42,956 bases of DNA, from positions 1 through 42,956 of the forward strand of contig CAIYBH010000152.1 in the NCBI GenBank assembly GCA_903924405.1, written 5' to 3'. A model generated the notes under the pieces. The model was not told the origin of the DNA, searched no databases, and was given only the letters and a program-made list of their open reading frames with translations. Shown one piece after another: positions 15,429 through 24,474 of this stretch. A program made the translations under genes and the position numbers. The stretch is from an uncultured Planctomycetaceae bacterium. GTDB taxonomy: Bacteria > Planctomycetota > Planctomycetia > Planctomycetales > Planctomycetaceae. Every line of letters begins with the position of its first letter. Position 1 is the first letter of the stretch.

Positions 15429-18400
15429 TCACTTAGCAGCGCCTGCCTTCTCGGCCGTCAGCTCTTTCAGAGCCCGCTTGTAGTCGATCGGCATCACCTT
15501 GTGGAACTGGCCCAGCGCCGTGTCCCAGTGGCTCAGAATATTCGCAGCCACCGTCGAACCCGTGTACTTCAGGTGATTGCGAATCAACGTCTGCAGCTCT
15601 TCTTCATCCGTCGGATCCACAACCTTTTCCAGTTCCACCATTTCGAGGTTGCAGTTCACCAGGAAGCGATCGCCCGGATCAAACACATAGGCCACCCCCC
15701 CGGACATCCCGGCCGCAAAGTTGCGTCCGGTTGGCCCCAGAACCACAGCACGACCTCCCGTCATGTACTCCAGTCCATGGTCGCCCACACCCTCGATCAC
15801 CGCGGTGGCGCCAGAGTTCCTGACGCAGAATCGCTCGGCGGCAATCCCGCGGAAGTAAGCTTCGCCGGAGGTGGCCCCATACAAAGCCACGTTGCCAATC
15901 AGAATGTTCTGCTCCGCAGCAAATCCTGCTTCCTTCGGCGGGTACACAATCAAACGACCGCCGGACAAACCCTTCCCGGCGTAGTCATTGGCGTCACCTT
16001 CGATTTCAATGGTGACCCCATGCGCCAGCCACGCCCCAACACTCTGCCCCGCAGACCCCTTCGCCTTGATGTGAATCGTGTCAGCCGGAAGCCCATTGGC
16101 ACCCGCAGCGCGGCTCACTTCATTGCTGAGAATCGTCCCGAAAGCTCGGTCCGTATTCTTAATCGTCGTATCAATCCGAACATGCTTCCGCTCCTGAAGC
16201 GCCGGACCACACTTCTGCAGCAGCTCCATGTCACGCACCGTATCCAACGCATGATTCTGCTCAATGGTGCAGTACGTCTGAACATCCGCATGCGGCTTCT
16301 TCGCCGGCGTCAGAATCGGGCTGAGATCCAGACTCTTCGCTTTCCAGTGAGTCACCGTCTCATCCAGCGCCAGCATGTCCACCCGACCAACCATCTCGTT
16401 GATCGTGCGGAATCCGAGGCTGGCCATGATCTCACGCACTTCCTCGGCCACCATAAACAGATAATTCACCACGTGTTCCGGCTTGCCCTGGAACTTCTTT
16501 CGCAGAACCGGGTCCTGAGTCGCAATGCCCACCGGACAGGTATTCAGGTGACATTTCCGCATCATGATACAGCCCAGAGTAATCAACGGGGCTGTCGCAA
16601 ATCCGTACTCTTCCGCACCAAGCATCGCCGCGATGACCACGTCACGGCCAGTCTTGAGCTGTCCGTCCGTCTGCAGCCGCACACGACTGCGCAGGTCGTT
16701 CATCACCAGCGTCTGATGAGTCTCTGCAAGCCCCAGTTCCCACGGCAGACCCGCATGCTTGATGCTGGTCAGTGGCGATGCCCCGGTGCCCCCTTCAAAC
16801 CCGGAAATCAGAATGTTATCGGCATGCCCCTTGGCAACCCCCGAAGCAATCGTTCCCACGCCCACTTCAGACACCAGCTTCACACTGACTCGAGCCCGAC
16901 GGTTGGCATTCTTCAGGTCAAAAATCAGCTGGGCAAGGTCTTCGATCGAGTAAATGTCGTGGTGCGGCGGCGGGCTGATCAATCCCACGCCCGGCGTGGA
17001 AAGACGAGTCGACGCAATCACGTTGTCCACCTTGTGTCCAGGCAGCTCACCACCTTCACCCGGCTTGGCACCCTGAGCGATCTTGATCTGCAGTTCATCC
17101 GCGTTGGTCAGATACCATGACGTCACGCCGAATCGCCCTGAAGCCACCTGCTTGATCGCCGAACGTCGCGAATCGCCGTTTTCCATCGGCTCAAATCGCT
17201 CGTATCGCTCGCCACCTTCGCCCGTATTGCTCTTGCCACCAATCCGGTTCATGGCAATCGCCAGCGCCTCGTGCGAGTCCGCTGAAATGGAGCCAAAGCT
17301 CATCGCCCCCGTGCAGAATCGCTTGACGATCTCTGCCGCCGATTCCACTTCCGTCACAGGAATGGCTGTGCCCGGACGGAATTTCAGCAGACCCCGGAGA
17401 TGACAGGCTCGAGTCGTCTCGCGATTGACCAGCGTTGCGAAGTCCTTGTACGCCGCTTTGTCACCCTGACGAGCGGCCTGTTGAATTCGCCCAATCGTGT
17501 GCGGATTCCACGCATGCTTTTCGCCATGCCGCCGCCACGCATACAGCCCCATATTCGGCAGCTCTGGTGTGATGCTGTCCGGATTCTTCGGGAAGCCGAT
17601 GTGATGCCGCATCAACGCTTCTTCAGCCAGCAGGTCGAAACCAACACCCTTGATGCGGCTGGGCGTTCCCGCAAAACACAGATCCACGACTTCCGTAGCC
17701 AGCCCAAGCGCCTCAAAAATCTGCGCGCCCTTGTAGCTCTGCAGAGTCGAAATGCCCATCTTGGCCATGACTTTCAACATCCCGTGTGCCACGCCGGAGC
17801 GATAGGCGGCCACAATGCGATCGTCATCCCAGTCGTCAGACAACTTGCCATCCAGTCGTGACTGACGCAATGCATACAGAGCCAGATACGGGTTGACCGC
17901 ATCAGCACCATAACCAATCAACAGGCAGAAGTGATGCACCTCCCGCGCTTCGCCGGATTCAACCAGCAAACCAATCTGCGTGCGCTCTTCATGCCGCACA
18001 AGATGATGGTGAACTGTTCCGGTGGCCATCAACGAACTGACAGGCACTCGGTCCGCACTGATGCGACGATCCGACAGCACAATCAGACTGTAACCTTCCC
18101 GAATGGCCTGTCGCGCTTCCGCACAGATGCGATCCAGAGCCGGCCGCAATCCCGCAGCACCCTCAGACACCGGGTAAGTGATGTCGATCACACGACACTT
18201 CCAGTTCCGGTGATTGATCGCCTTCAGATTCGCCATCTGATGGTTGGTCAGAATCGGGTGCGGAACCGCCAGTCGATGCGAACTTTCGGCCGTCGGTGCC
18301 AGCAGGTTGCCTTCCGGCCCGATGTAACACTCCAGCGACATAATGACTTCTTCGCGGATCGAATCGATCGGCGGATTCGTCACCTGAGCAAAGATCTGGT

Positions 18401-20009
18401 GGAAGTAATCGTACAGCATGCGCGGCTGATCGCTGAGGCAGGCGAGGGCCGCGTCGTTCCCCATCGAACCAATCGGGTCCTTGTCCGCTTTAATCAGCGG
18501 CAGCAGCATGAACTGCATCGTCTCGGAGGTGTAACCAAACGCCTGCATGCGGCTGTACAACTCCTGGCCGGTCAGACGTTCCGGCGGAGTCCGTCGGGGA
18601 AGCTCTTCCAGACGAATTCGCTGCTCGCTCACCCACTGCTGCCACGGCTGTCGGGACGCAATGTCCGCCTTCAGCTCTTCATCATCAATGATCCGACCCT
18701 GCTCAAAGTCCACAAGGAACATGCGTCCGGGCTGCAGACGCCCTTTGGTCAGAACATTCTCCGGTTCAATCTCCAGCACTCCCACTTCGCTGGCCATGAT
18801 CACGCGATCGTCCTTCGTGACATAGTAGCGGCTGGGGCGCAGGCCATTTCGGTCCAGAGTGGCTCCGATGTAATGGCCGTCCGTGAACGAGATGGACGCC
18901 GGGCCGTCCCATGGCTCCTGCAACGCCGAAAAGTACTCGTAAAACGCTCGCTTTGATTCCGGCATCGTCTGATGATTCTGCCAGGCTTCCGGCACCATCA
19001 TCATCACGATTTCCTGCAGCTTACGCCCGGAGTGATACAGCATTTCCAGTGCATTATCGAAGCAGCCTGAGTCCGATGTGTGCGGCTCAATAATCGGAAA
19101 CAGCTTGCGAATGTCCTCGCCAAACAAGTCGCTCTGCATCATCCCCTGTCGGGCAAACATCCAGTTGGAGTTACCCTTGACCGTGTTGATCTCACCGTTG
19201 TGCGCCATAAAACGCAGTGGCTGCGCACGATCCCAGCTGGGAAACGTATTGGTGGCAAAGCGGGAGTGCACCATGGCCAGATGACTCTCATAGTCCGCCG
19301 CCTGCAGGTCCGGGAAAAAGGGCAGCACCTGCCACGAAGTCAGCATCCCTTTGTAAATGATCAGCTTGGTAGACAGCGAGCAGATGTAAAACAGCAGTGC
19401 CTGTGACAGACTGCTGTTCCGCAATCGATGACTGGCAAGCTTGCGGATGATGAACAACTGACGCTCAAAGGCATCCTGCGCCAGCCCCTCAGCAGCCCCG
19501 ATAAACAACATCTCCATGAAGGGCGCACAGGCCCGCGCCGAACGACCAATGTCGGCCGCGTCGTAGTCTACCGGCAACACGCGCCAACCCAGACACACCT
19601 GACCCTGCTGAGCAATCAATTGCTCAACCGTCTTCCGACACTCTTCCCGCTGCTGCACGTCCTGCGGCAGAAAGACAATCCCGGCCGCGTACTGACCCGC
19701 CGGCGGCAATTCCACACCCGGCTCCTGCCGCGCAACTCGCTGCAGAAACCGATGCGGCAGGGCCGTCAGCATCCCCGCTCCGTCCCCGGTATTCGACTCA
19801 CACCCACACGCCCCACGATGATCCATGTGTCCGAGGATTCGCGCGGCGTCCTCGACGATCTGATGGCTGCGCACCCCTTTAATATGAGCCACAAAGCCGA
19901 CACCACAGTTCTCATGCTCAAACTGCGGATCATACAGGCCGGTGGCCTGAGGCGCTCCGTAAGGAGGAAGGTAAGGGGCCGGGTACTGATTACCGCGAAC
20001 ATCTTCCAT
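15429..20009 (-). CDS. gltB: Glutamate synthase large subunit
   Basis: A 1526-residue enzyme transferring the amide of glutamine to 2-oxoglutarate; full family length. The N-terminal class II amidotransferase begins at the mature Cys (HENCGVGF, C35), so residues 1-34 are a propeptide. Ordered blocks then follow: VHSRFATNTFPSW, AHNGEINTVKGN, the NGLRPSRYY region, and the FMN-binding central/synthase domain (SFGSISADSHEALAIAMN, GGKSNTGEGGE, SGFEGGTGASPL). The [3Fe-4S] cysteines C-x5-C-x4-C (GCIMMRKCHLNTCPVG) come next. The C-terminal GXGXG beta-helix domain follows (GSAGQSVGAWLAHGV, GKGLSGGRLIV). The small subunit gltD is not in the window, so electron donor (NADPH via GltD elsewhere, or ferredoxin) is undecided. 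It has its own terminator and diverges from recG across 818 bases. Confidence 0.97.
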   Translation of the reverse strand: MEDVRGNQYPAPYLPPYGAPQATGLYDPQFEHENCGVGFVAHIKGVRSHQIVEDAARILGHMDHRGACGCESNTGDGAGMLTALPHRFLQRVARQEPGVELPPAGQYAAGIVFLPQDVQQREECRKTVEQLIAQQGQVCLGWRVLPVDYDAADIGRSARACAPFMEMLFIGAAEGLAQDAFERQLFIIRKLASHRLRNSSLSQALLFYICSLSTKLIIYKGMLTSWQVLPFFPDLQAADYESHLAMVHSRFATNTFPSWDRAQPLRFMAHNGEINTVKGNSNWMFARQGMMQSDLFGEDIRKLFPIIEPHTSDSGCFDNALEMLYHSGRKLQEIVMMMVPEAWQNHQTMPESKRAFYEYFSALQEPWDGPASISFTDGHYIGATLDRNGLRPSRYYVTKDDRVIMASEVGVLEIEPENVLTKGRLQPGRMFLVDFEQGRIIDDEELKADIASRQPWQQWVSEQRIRLEELPRRTPPERLTGQELYSRMQAFGYTSETMQFMLLPLIKADKDPIGSMGNDAALACLSDQPRMLYDYFHQIFAQVTNPPIDSIREEVIMSLECYIGPEGNLLAPTAESSHRLAVPHPILTNHQMANLKAINHRNWKCRVIDITYPVSEGAAGLRPALDRICAEARQAIREGYSLIVLSDRRISADRVPVSSLMATGTVHHHLVRHEERTQIGLLVESGEAREVHHFCLLIGYGADAVNPYLALYALRQSRLDGKLSDDWDDDRIVAAYRSGVAHGMLKVMAKMGISTLQSYKGAQIFEALGLATEVVDLCFAGTPSRIKGVGFDLLAEEALMRHHIGFPKNPDSITPELPNMGLYAWRRHGEKHAWNPHTIGRIQQAARQGDKAAYKDFATLVNRETTRACHLRGLLKFRPGTAIPVTEVESAAEIVKRFCTGAMSFGSISADSHEALAIAMNRIGGKSNTGEGGERYERFEPMENGDSRRSAIKQVASGRFGVTSWYLTNADELQIKIAQGAKPGEGGELPGHKVDNVIASTRLSTPGVGLISPPPHHDIYSIEDLAQLIFDLKNANRRARVSVKLVSEVGVGTIASGVAKGHADNILISGFEGGTGASPLTSIKHAGLPWELGLAETHQTLVMNDLRSRVRLQTDGQLKTGRDVVIAAMLGAEEYGFATAPLITLGCIMMRKCHLNTCPVGIATQDPVLRKKFQGKPEHVVNYLFMVAEEVREIMASLGFRTINEMVGRVDMLALDETVTHWKAKSLDLSPILTPAKKPHADVQTYCTIEQNHALDTVRDMELLQKCGPALQERKHVRIDTTIKNTDRAFGTILSNEVSRAAGANGLPADTIHIKAKGSAGQSVGAWLAHGVTIEIEGDANDYAGKGLSGGRLIVYPPKEAGFAAEQNILIGNVALYGATSGEAYFRGIAAERFCVRNSGATAVIEGVGDHGLEYMTGGRAVVLGPTGRNFAAGMSGGVAYVFDPGDRFLVNCNLEMVELEKVVDPTDEEELQTLIRNHLKYTGSTVAANILSHWDTALGQFHKVMPIDYKRALKELTAEKAGAAK

Positions 20010-20119
20010 GGATCTGAGCCTTATTCAGACGTCACCAGACGAGCTGTCACCGCAGAGTTCCTCACCAGGGAGTCTTCCGGAAACAGACATTGAAAGGAGC
20101 CGAAGAGTTTGTCTTGTCT

Positions 20120-20140
20120 TGCCGACGGGACCGGTCGGCA
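20120..20140. repeat. Hairpin in the gltB upstream region
   Basis: TGCCGAC (20120-20126) and GTCGGCA (20134-20140) form a perfect 7-base stem around GGGACCG, 111 bases before the gltB start codon. It could fold in a gltB leader RNA or be an operator. Confidence 0.4.
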
Positions 20141-20294
20141 CGGCGTGCGCATCGATTTCGCCACCAGAACTCGCTGACGCACAACACACTTGCAGAAAAG
20201 GGGGGGTCAGCGAGGTGGCAGGTGCATCCGTTTGGATGCGGCCGCGCGTTTCACACCCACACAGGCAATCGCTTGAGGCACCGCGCACGCACCA

Positions 20295-20314
20295 GTCGCC
20301 GCTGCGCTGGCGAC
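20295..20314. repeat. Second hairpin in the gltB upstream region
   Basis: GTCGCC and GGCGAC pair around an 8-base loop. Together with the stems at 20120 and 20224, this makes three hairpins within 200 bases upstream of gltB. Confidence 0.35.
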
Positions 20315-20827
20315 GAAACGCCAGACACAGGAGAAACTGCTGAGTGACCGCATTGCTGCGGTGGATACCAATTGATGTTCGAATGGCATGGTTCTGCAAA
20401 CCAGCGTTGTCAGCGACTGACGACGTTCCGAAAAAACGGATCGGCCTGTGGGGGGCCAAAAACAAACATGGACTAGCACGGTATTCTGACAGGGTGATTT
20501 TCGAAAAACAAGCAATCTTCGCCCGCCACATGCCATTCTTCCCTTTGCAGGCCCCACGTGACATTTCCAGCCCCGAAGATTTGCCGAAACTTCCCGCCTT
20601 AGCACTCCCACACGCCACGACCGAAACCAATCCCCAGCCCCACAAAGACCGCGAAACCCTCCCACAACCGCACCAACCCCGCCCCCGAAATACAAATTCT
20701 CCGGAATCCGACTTTCCAACTCGCTTTTCTCTTGCATGGCAAATCACACCGGCAGTTTGCTGATGTCCGCGTCCTGGTGGAGTTGTTTGTCTTCCCGATA
20801 CGGGGGTTGCGAATGTATAGTGCGGTC

Positions 20828-22945
20828 ATGTCCGATTCTCCGCAACGCCAGGCACCTCCCGACTCGGCCCACGACACCGTCGATCGGCTTGCCATGCCCG
20901 TTCAGTTTGTTCGCGGCGTCGGTCCGCAACGCGCAGCCCTGCTGAAAAATCTGAACATCGAATCCGCTCGCGATCTGCTGTTTCACCTGCCCACCGATAT
21001 TCACGACTTCAGCGACGTCCGACCCGTTCCGCAACTGCAACCCGATCTGGTGCAGTCCGTTCACGGAATGGTGGTGGATCGCGACTGCCGACAGATGTCC
21101 GGTGGCCGAACTCTGGTCGGCATCCTGCTGAACTGCCAGGGACATTTCGTCCGCGGCCTGTGGTTCAATCAGCCGTGGATGATGAAGAAGTACCAGGACG
21201 GCGATCGACTCGTCTTCAACGGAAAACCTGGTCGTCGCGCCGGACGCTGGGAATTCAATAACCCCACCGTCTACGTCCTGCCCCCGGAAGATGATCCGGA
21301 TCAGATTTCCGGTATCCTCCCCAGGTATCCACTGACAGACGGAATTCGCATGGACAGCATGCGACGAATGACTCGCGCTGTCACCGAACAATGTGCCGAC
21401 CTCGTTGCCGATCCTTTACCACTCAACTTCCGCACGGCTCATCAACTTCCGGAACTTGCCACCGCCCTGCGCGGACTGCATATTCCCCAGAGCAGGCAGC
21501 AGTGGGAAGACGCCCGCCGACGCGTCCTGCTGGATGACCTCCTCGAATTTCAACTGGGCCTGGCTCTGCGACGACGGATGACCCAACGCCTGAAAGCAGT
21601 CCCCATTGATGTCTCCGCTCGTATCGATGCGCGTATCCGCAGACTGTTCGATTTTCGCATGACCGACGGCCAGAACTCCGCTGTGCAGGATATCGTCCGT
21701 GACCTGAAACTGCAGCAACCCATGCACCGCCTGCTGCAGGCCGATGTCGGCGCCGGCAAGACGGCCATCGCCGTTTATGCGATGCTGGCCGCGGTCGCCG
21801 CCGGTCAGCAGGCCGTGCTGATGGCCCCCACAGAAGTCCTCGCGACTCAACACTGGGAGACCTTCGAAGAACTCCTGAAAAACAGTCGCGTCCAGCGCTG
21901 CCTGCTCCTCGGAGGCCTGCCAGCCGCCCAGCGCCGCGAACTTCTGACCGGCATCTCCAGCGGGACCCTCCAACTGATCATCGGAACTCAGGCACTGATC
22001 CAGGAAGCCGTGCAGTTCAAAAACCTCGCCGTGGCCGTCGTCGACGAACAGCACCGCTTCGGCGTTCGCCAGCGTGCCGGGTTCTTCAACGGTGAACTCA
22101 GCCCCCATGTGCTCGTCATGACCGCCACTCCAATTCCCAGAAGCCTCTGCCTGACACAATTCGGAGATCTCGATGTCTCCGTCATTCGTGATCTTCCCCC
22201 GGGGCGTCAGCGAGTCATTACGTCACGGATCTGCGGGGGCCCCGAACAGGACAGAGTCTGGCAGTTCGTGCACGAACAGGTGCGACAGGGCCGACAAGCC
22301 TACGTCGTCTGCCCCCGCGTCGAAGGCCAGGCCGAAGACGACTTCGCCTCCGCTGAAGTCTTCTTCCAGCACCTGCAGACATCAAAACTGGCGGGATTAC
22401 GAGTCGACCTGCTGCACGGTCGCATGGAACGAGACGTACGACACTCCGTGATGGAACGCTTCCGAAACCACGAAACCGATGTGCTGGTGTCCACAACCGT
22501 CATCGAAGTCGGTGTCAACATTCCCAATGCCACACTGATGATCATCCAACAAGCAGAACGCTTCGGACTGGCACAATTGCATCAGCTGCGAGGTCGTATC
22601 TGCCGCGGACGGTTTCAGGGCTATTGCTTCCTGTTCTCGGAAACCGATCTCCCCGACGCAGTCACTCGCCTGACCGCACTCGAAAAAACGTCCGATGGCT
22701 TTGAACTGGCAGAAAAAGATGCCGAACTGCGTGGCCCCGGGGATATCCTCGGCCTCCGGCAAAGCGGCGCTATGCCGCTGCGCGTTGCAGACCCCGTTCG
22801 TGACCTGAAATTGCTGCAGCTGTCACGCCAGATCGCGCAGGAACTTGTCGACAGCGGACAGTTCGATCGCCCCGATTTTCAACAGCTCCGCGAAATCGTC
22901 ATGCAGCGGTTCGCTCATCTGTTTGATCTGCCTCAAACCGGCTGA
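20828..22945 (+). CDS. recG: ATP-dependent DNA helicase RecG
   Basis: Branch-migrating helicase for stalled forks and Holliday junctions, 705 residues. The N-terminal wedge domain opens with FVRGVGPQRAALLKNLNI and DLLFHLP. The helicase core has Walker A ADVGAGKTAIA, MAPTEVLATQH, the DEQH box in VVDEQHRFGVRQR, TATPIPRSL, and TTVIEVGVNIPNATLMII plus AERFGLAQLHQLRGRICRG. The last motif is usually GRVGRG; here a Cys replaces the Gly. The C-terminal segment ELAEKDAELRGPGDILGLRQSG is typical. Two starts are close: ATG 20813 with GGGGG six bases upstream, and ATG 20828. Either gives a normal N-terminus. It is the only recombination gene in the window and appears monocistronic, converging with the response regulator gene. 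Confidence 0.95.
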   Translation: MSDSPQRQAPPDSAHDTVDRLAMPVQFVRGVGPQRAALLKNLNIESARDLLFHLPTDIHDFSDVRPVPQLQPDLVQSVHGMVVDRDCRQMSGGRTLVGILLNCQGHFVRGLWFNQPWMMKKYQDGDRLVFNGKPGRRAGRWEFNNPTVYVLPPEDDPDQISGILPRYPLTDGIRMDSMRRMTRAVTEQCADLVADPLPLNFRTAHQLPELATALRGLHIPQSRQQWEDARRRVLLDDLLEFQLGLALRRRMTQRLKAVPIDVSARIDARIRRLFDFRMTDGQNSAVQDIVRDLKLQQPMHRLLQADVGAGKTAIAVYAMLAAVAAGQQAVLMAPTEVLATQHWETFEELLKNSRVQRCLLLGGLPAAQRRELLTGISSGTLQLIIGTQALIQEAVQFKNLAVAVVDEQHRFGVRQRAGFFNGELSPHVLVMTATPIPRSLCLTQFGDLDVSVIRDLPPGRQRVITSRICGGPEQDRVWQFVHEQVRQGRQAYVVCPRVEGQAEDDFASAEVFFQHLQTSKLAGLRVDLLHGRMERDVRHSVMERFRNHETDVLVSTTVIEVGVNIPNATLMIIQQAERFGLAQLHQLRGRICRGRFQGYCFLFSETDLPDAVTRLTALEKTSDGFELAEKDAELRGPGDILGLRQSGAMPLRVADPVRDLKLLQLSRQIAQELVDSGQFDRPDFQQLREIVMQRFAHLFDLPQTG

Positions 22946-23007
22946 CACCCAGTCCAGCTCCGGATCAACAGTCACAGCAAACCACCGCAGTCCCAGCCGA
23001 CGATTAT

Positions 23008-23679
23008 TCAGCCCCCCAGCGGACCCGGAGGCTGATCCCGCTCGCGATCCATCAGCCGGACCAGACTGGCAATCGAGGTCACCTTCAGCTTGCGCATCGA
23101 CTTCGCTCGGTGCTTCTCAACCGTCTTGATGCTGATTCCCAGTTGAATCGACATCCCCTTGTTGGTGTTTCCCTGATACACAAGGTCCACCACCTGCCGC
23201 TCTCGGCCCGACAAACGACTCAGATAACTTTCACCCCCGGGCAACAACGGCGGCAAGGCCGACTCTTCCTGCTCTGCCAGTTGCAGTTGCTGAAATCCAT
23301 CCTGCACCGCCTGCAGCAGTTCTCGCCGATCAAACGGTTTGTCCAGAACCGTCACAGCACCAAGTTTCAGAGCACTCACGGTGGAACTGGTACGCGGATA
23401 CGCCGTGATCAGAATCATCCGAAAGTCATTCTGACGCTCCAGCAGGCGACGCTGAACCTCCGGTCCGTCCACCTGACCCATCCGGTAGTCTGTGATCACA
23501 ACCCCCGGTGCCAGCGTTGGCACGGCATCGACGAACTGCACCGAGTTCTGATAGCAACGAGTGTCATAGCCGGCGTCCTGCAGAATCGTCTGCAGCACTT
23601 CCAGCACATGAGTATCGTCGTCCACCGCGTAAACGCGTCGACCACGCCCCTCAGAAATCTGAATCTCAGACTGAATCAT
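23008..23679 (-). CDS. FixJ/NarL-type response regulator
   Basis: Two-component transcription regulator, 223 residues. The receiver domain (about 14-130) has acidic pocket D20-D21-D22, phosphoacceptor D64 in VVITDYRMG, T92 in ILITAYPR and K114 in LDKPFD. The C-terminal LuxR-type helix-turn-helix (about 158-215) reads LSGRERQVVDLVYQGNTNKG then GISIKTVEKHRAKSMRKL. The NTNKG segment and the TAYPR/DKPFD spacing are FixJ-like. The start ATG 23679 has AAGGGG seven to eight bases upstream, one of the better ribosome sites in the window. No histidine kinase is encoded nearby, so it is an orphan regulator; its signal and targets cannot be read here. It converges with recG, 62 bases apart. Confidence 0.92.
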   Translation of the reverse strand: MIQSEIQISEGRGRRVYAVDDDTHVLEVLQTILQDAGYDTRCYQNSVQFVDAVPTLAPGVVITDYRMGQVDGPEVQRRLLERQNDFRMILITAYPRTSSTVSALKLGAVTVLDKPFDRRELLQAVQDGFQQLQLAEQEESALPPLLPGGESYLSRLSGRERQVVDLVYQGNTNKGMSIQLGISIKTVEKHRAKSMRKLKVTSIASLVRLMDRERDQPPGPLGG

Positions 23680-24474
23680 CTCGTTTCCCCTTTCTGACGA
23701 CCATCTGGCTCTGATTGCTGTCAGTCACCTTGTCGTCGGAAAACCACATCCACGCCGCTGCTCAAGTTGCCCCAACGACACCACTCAACATCTCAGTAAC
23801 CCTGACGACGGTGCGACCCCTCCGCCACTGGACATTTCGTCAGGCACTGCACATGACCAACGCACTCACTCTTGAAGATTCCCTACTAACGCCGCCGCAG
23901 TCACCTTGCAACTACGACCACAACTCACATGCCCCACCCAAACACAACACTTACAGATCCACATATACGCTTCTGTGGGTCAAGTTGTCGCCAAACAGCA
24001 ACACAAGCCCCCCCAGGATCGCCCGAATCACCCAAAACTTCCAGGAAAGTAGTCATTCCTTCCGCCTTTTGCTGTCCTCGGTTCACTGGTTTTCCCGGAA
24101 TGCGCTTAACCCGTCACCGCCGACCTCAATTCCGAGCTTTCTCAAAAAAAACCAATCTTCCCAAAACCAGGACATCAAACCAGCGTCGGCCGGGAGTCCC
24201 CGCGTGGGACGCCGAATCGACAGCAATCCGGGAGTTCAGGGGCGGTTTCAATTGGCTTGTGCCCAGGTGCCAGTGTTTCAGGTTCGGCAGTGAAAACGCT
24301 GAAAGTTCGTTTTGGCGGAGCGAAACGCGACTCTTTCAGGGCGTTAAACCGTTTCGCCATCCCACCCCTCGCTTTCCCCCTTTCCCAGACCTCCCCGGCA
24401 GTTTTCCACGATGCACCGTTACAGCATCACCTCGACCTGCTACACTCCCCCGGCATTCTCTCAACCCACCTGCC
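23680..24474. other. Intergenic region with repeat copy B, upstream of murC
   Basis: About 800 bases between the divergent response regulator and murC. The part from 23740 to 24170 is A+C-rich on the plus strand, with open frames that show no domain. Copy B of the dispersed repeat fills 24187-24369. The open frame running from 23929 into murC is not trusted upstream of 24475. Confidence 0.5.
24187..24369 (-). repeat. Dispersed intergenic repeat, copy B
   Basis: The longest copy. On the minus strand from 24362 it reads ATGGCGAAACGG, the 30-base spacing to TCGCGTTTCGCT, the hairpin CGTTTTG-N6-CGAAACG (on the plus strand, 24308-24327), then TTTCAGCGTTTTCACTGCC. The tail CTTGTGCCCAGGTGCC (plus strand) is shared with copy D, and AGCAATCCGGGAGTTC with copy A. 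It ends about 105 bases before the murC start, so it may lie in the murC leader. Confidence 0.75.

Larger units (their letters stand above)
20010..20827. other. Long divergent intergenic region between gltB and recG
   Basis: About 820 bases with no gene I can support; open frames here lack domains and are heavily skewed. It contains several hairpins: TGCCGAC/GTCGGCA (20120-20140), GCATCC-GTTT-GGATGC (20224-20239) and GTCGCC-GCTGCGCT-GGCGAC (20295-20314). All are upstream of gltB on its leader side. From about 20590 to 20700 the plus strand is very poor in G. It must hold the gltB and recG promoters. I do not recognise a riboswitch. Confidence 0.5.

Noticed and set aside
15384..17120. 578-codon plus-strand frame opposite gltB
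   Set aside because: It is a shadow of the conserved gltB coding sequence, rich in His, Arg and Gln, without domains.
20010..20345. Known riboswitch or glutamine-responsive RNA upstream of gltB
   Set aside because: Hairpins are present but no conserved core of a known class could be recognised by eye.
20025..20763. Open frames of 139-240 codons in the gltB/recG gap
   Set aside because: Both strands are open over skewed composition, with no recognisable motif and no ribosome sites.
23715..24474. Open frames before murC, including a long upstream extension of murC
   Set aside because: They run through repeat copy B and A+C-rich DNA, carry no domain, and MurC homologs begin near 24475.
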